Origin: an uncultured Eubacteriales bacterium
GTDB taxonomy: Bacteria; Bacillota_A; Clostridia; Lachnospirales; Lachnospiraceae
DNA: 15,870 nucleotides
Direction: 5' to 3'
NCBI GenBank assembly: GCA_902803345.1
Contig: CADCPV010000208.1
Location: 1 to 15,870, forward strand
Translations under genes and position numbers: made by a program
Shown here: positions 15,045 through 15,870 of the stretch, in pieces
How the letters are laid out: each line of letters starts with the position of its first letter
How positions within the stretch are numbered: the stretch's first letter is position 1
Notes under the pieces: model-generated
Database searches by the model: none
Told to the model about the DNA's origin: nothing
What the model saw: only the letters and a program-made list of their open reading frames with translations

Positions 15045-15458
15045 TTCCACCGGGATGAAGAGGGGAACCTATACCTGGTGATTCATTCCGGTTCCCGGAA
15101 TCTCGGTGTCCAGGCGGCGAAGTACTACCAGGATGAAGCTTGGAAATGTGTAAAGAACGGAAACCGGAAGGAGCTTGCATAAGAAAAGATTCGGGAGCTT
15201 CGAAAGCTGGGGCGCGAAAACGAAATCGAGGCGGCGCTGAAAGAGATCAAATCCGCGACAGACCCCGTTCCGCATGAACTTGCTTATTGTGAAGGAGCTC
15301 TGTTTGACAGCTATATTCACGATATGAAGATCACCCAGGAGTATGCACACTGGAACCGGATGGCGATGGCGGAGATCATGGAAAACATTCGGGATACAGT
15401 AACGATTGATACCATAATCCGTCCGGTTTATAACTTCACGGCGGCTGGGGATTCGTGA
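15045..15458 (+). pseudogene. rtcB: Broken rtcB (RNA ligase) fragment
   Basis: The frame reads EEGNLYLVIHSGSRNLG, then SYIHDMKITQEYAHWNRMAMAEIM. These are two hallmark segments of the RtcB RNA ligase family: HSGSR-x-x-G, and the Y-x-HDM-x-x-x-Q block with its Asn-Arg. RtcB joins RNA ends using GTP and manganese in tRNA or RNA repair. This piece has about 137 codons against roughly 400 or more in the family. It starts abruptly after a stop at 15042-15044, carries an in-frame TAA at 15180-15182 after KELA, and ends at 15456 without the FHTIHNYID-type ending. It resembles the shorter RtcB-like branch often found beside release factor H and phosphoesterase genes (inference). It is certainly not a functional ligase. 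Confidence 0.8.
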
Positions 15459-15463
15459 AGAGT

Positions 15464-15492
15464 TTGACATTCTGCCGTTTCTTTGTTATACT
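15464..15492 (+). promoter_or_regulatory. Near-consensus sigma-A promoter
   Basis: TTGACA at 15464-15469 and TATACT at 15487-15492 are separated by exactly 17 bases, one base short of full consensus. The predicted start point is 15499-15500, which coincides with the ATG of the small ORF at 15500. It lies directly downstream of the rtcB fragment's stop codon. Confidence 0.88.
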
Positions 15493-15499
15493 TCGCGGC

Positions 15500-15658
15500 A
15501 TGAGCAAGAAGAAATCAGATAAACAGAAAGTAAAGGCGTATTATGCGGGGGTCCGGTTGCATCTTCCTCCGGGGAAGACTCATTCGGAAAAGCGGAGAAA
15601 GAACCGCTCCGCTGAAAGGGCGGAATTGAAGAAACAGTTTCGAAACGAAGATGTGTGA
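15500..15658 (+). CDS. Small very basic protein, possibly leaderless
   Basis: This 52-residue ORF begins MSKKKSDKQK, contains VRLHLPPGKTHSEKRRKNRS and ends in FRNEDV. It is strongly Lys/Arg-rich, which suggests nucleic acid or ribosome binding, but I recognise no family. The ATG falls on the predicted transcription start of the promoter at 15464-15492, so the mRNA would have no leader and no Shine-Dalgarno. A longer in-frame start (GTG 15455) would lie upstream of that promoter and is unlikely. The next small ORF follows after eight bases with its own ribosome binding site. It may be a remnant or a genuine small gene. Confidence 0.5.
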   Translation: MSKKKSDKQKVKAYYAGVRLHLPPGKTHSEKRRKNRSAERAELKKQFRNEDV

Positions 15659-15666
15659 GAGGAAGT

Positions 15667-15762
15667 ATGAAAAAGAAAGCTGCTGTTGAAGCACCGGTCT
15701 CTGCAATAAGACCGGTTGCGGAGATGAGTGAAAAGCAGATCCTTGCGGAAAAGCTTAAATAA
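15667..15762 (+). CDS. Hypothetical 31-residue ORF
   Basis: It starts at ATG 15667, with GAGAGGAAGT just upstream as a reasonable ribosome binding site. It encodes MKKKAAVEAPVSAIRPVAEM and then a short charged helix ending EKLK. It lies eight bases after the basic 52-codon ORF, on the same predicted transcript. No family is recognised. The good ribosome binding site and tight spacing support expression, but its size leaves it uncertain; it could be the truncated head of a longer ancestral gene. Confidence 0.35.
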   Translation: MKKKAAVEAPVSAIRPVAEMSEKQILAEKLK

Positions 15763-15783
15763 GGTTAAAACAGGGAGAATAAA

Positions 15784-15803
15784 TAGTGTTTGGTCAACAA
15801 CTC
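15784..15803 (-). repeat. Right copy of the perfect 20-bp inverted repeat
   Basis: TAGTGTTTGGTCAACAACTC is the exact reverse complement of 67-86. It lies 21 bases after the stop of the 31-codon ORF and upstream of a TACACT box at 15853-15858, so it could be an operator for a gene beyond the window. The sequence outside this copy does not continue the match to the left copy. Confidence 0.8.
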
Positions 15804-15870
15804 TGTAACCGTTGAAAATACTGGGATTTTTGCCTGCGTCATGGTACACTAAGTGCATGATTTTTTTGAC

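Overview
The window looks like a chromosomal stretch from a low-to-mid GC Gram-positive anaerobe, most likely a member of the Clostridia close to Lachnospiraceae. The reasons are strong AGGAGG-type ribosome binding sites, two lipoproteins with classical lipoboxes, an LplB/YtcP-type ABC importer without its own ATPase, LacI and TetR regulators, and consensus sigma-A promoters. No rRNA, tRNA, CRISPR array, transposase or integrase was seen. Species cannot be named from sequence alone.

Layout. (1) Left edge, 1-377: gene debris. A possible C-terminal tail ends at 45, followed by a truncated metallophosphatase (73-219) and an unexplained 51-codon reading frame. (2) 378-8708, visibly AT-richer: a LacI-type regulator closed by a strong terminator, then a separate promoter and a gene set read in one direction. 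This set holds an alpha/beta-hydrolase, a neutral-ceramidase-like hydrolase, a feruloyl/enterochelin-esterase-like hydrolase, two ABC permeases and a lipoprotein solute-binding protein. (3) 8709-9061: no convincing gene. (4) 9062-14860, visibly GC-richer: a TetR-type regulator with its own terminator, then a DUF308/HdeD-like membrane protein, an MMPL/RND-family transporter and a 763-residue repeat-rich lipoprotein, closed by a perfect 12-bp-stem terminator. (5) Right edge, 14945-15870: a broken rtcB fragment, a consensus promoter whose predicted start point falls on the ATG of a 52-codon basic ORF, and a 31-codon ORF.

How the parts work together. In block 2 the binding protein and permeases probably import a small glycoside or conjugate. 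Three hydrolases without visible signal peptides then remove ester or amide groups from it in the cytoplasm, under LacI control through a shared TTGCTAAA half-site. No glycoside hydrolase is present, so the substrate is probably an acylated compound rather than a plain oligosaccharide. In block 4 a TetR regulator sits beside a predicted envelope export unit: an RND-type pump plus a lipoprotein built from two long heptad-repeat blocks around 12-residue and 17-residue tandem repeats.

The most unusual whole-window feature is a perfect 20-bp inverted repeat, at 67-86 and 15784-15803, that encloses almost everything, with gene debris just inside both copies.
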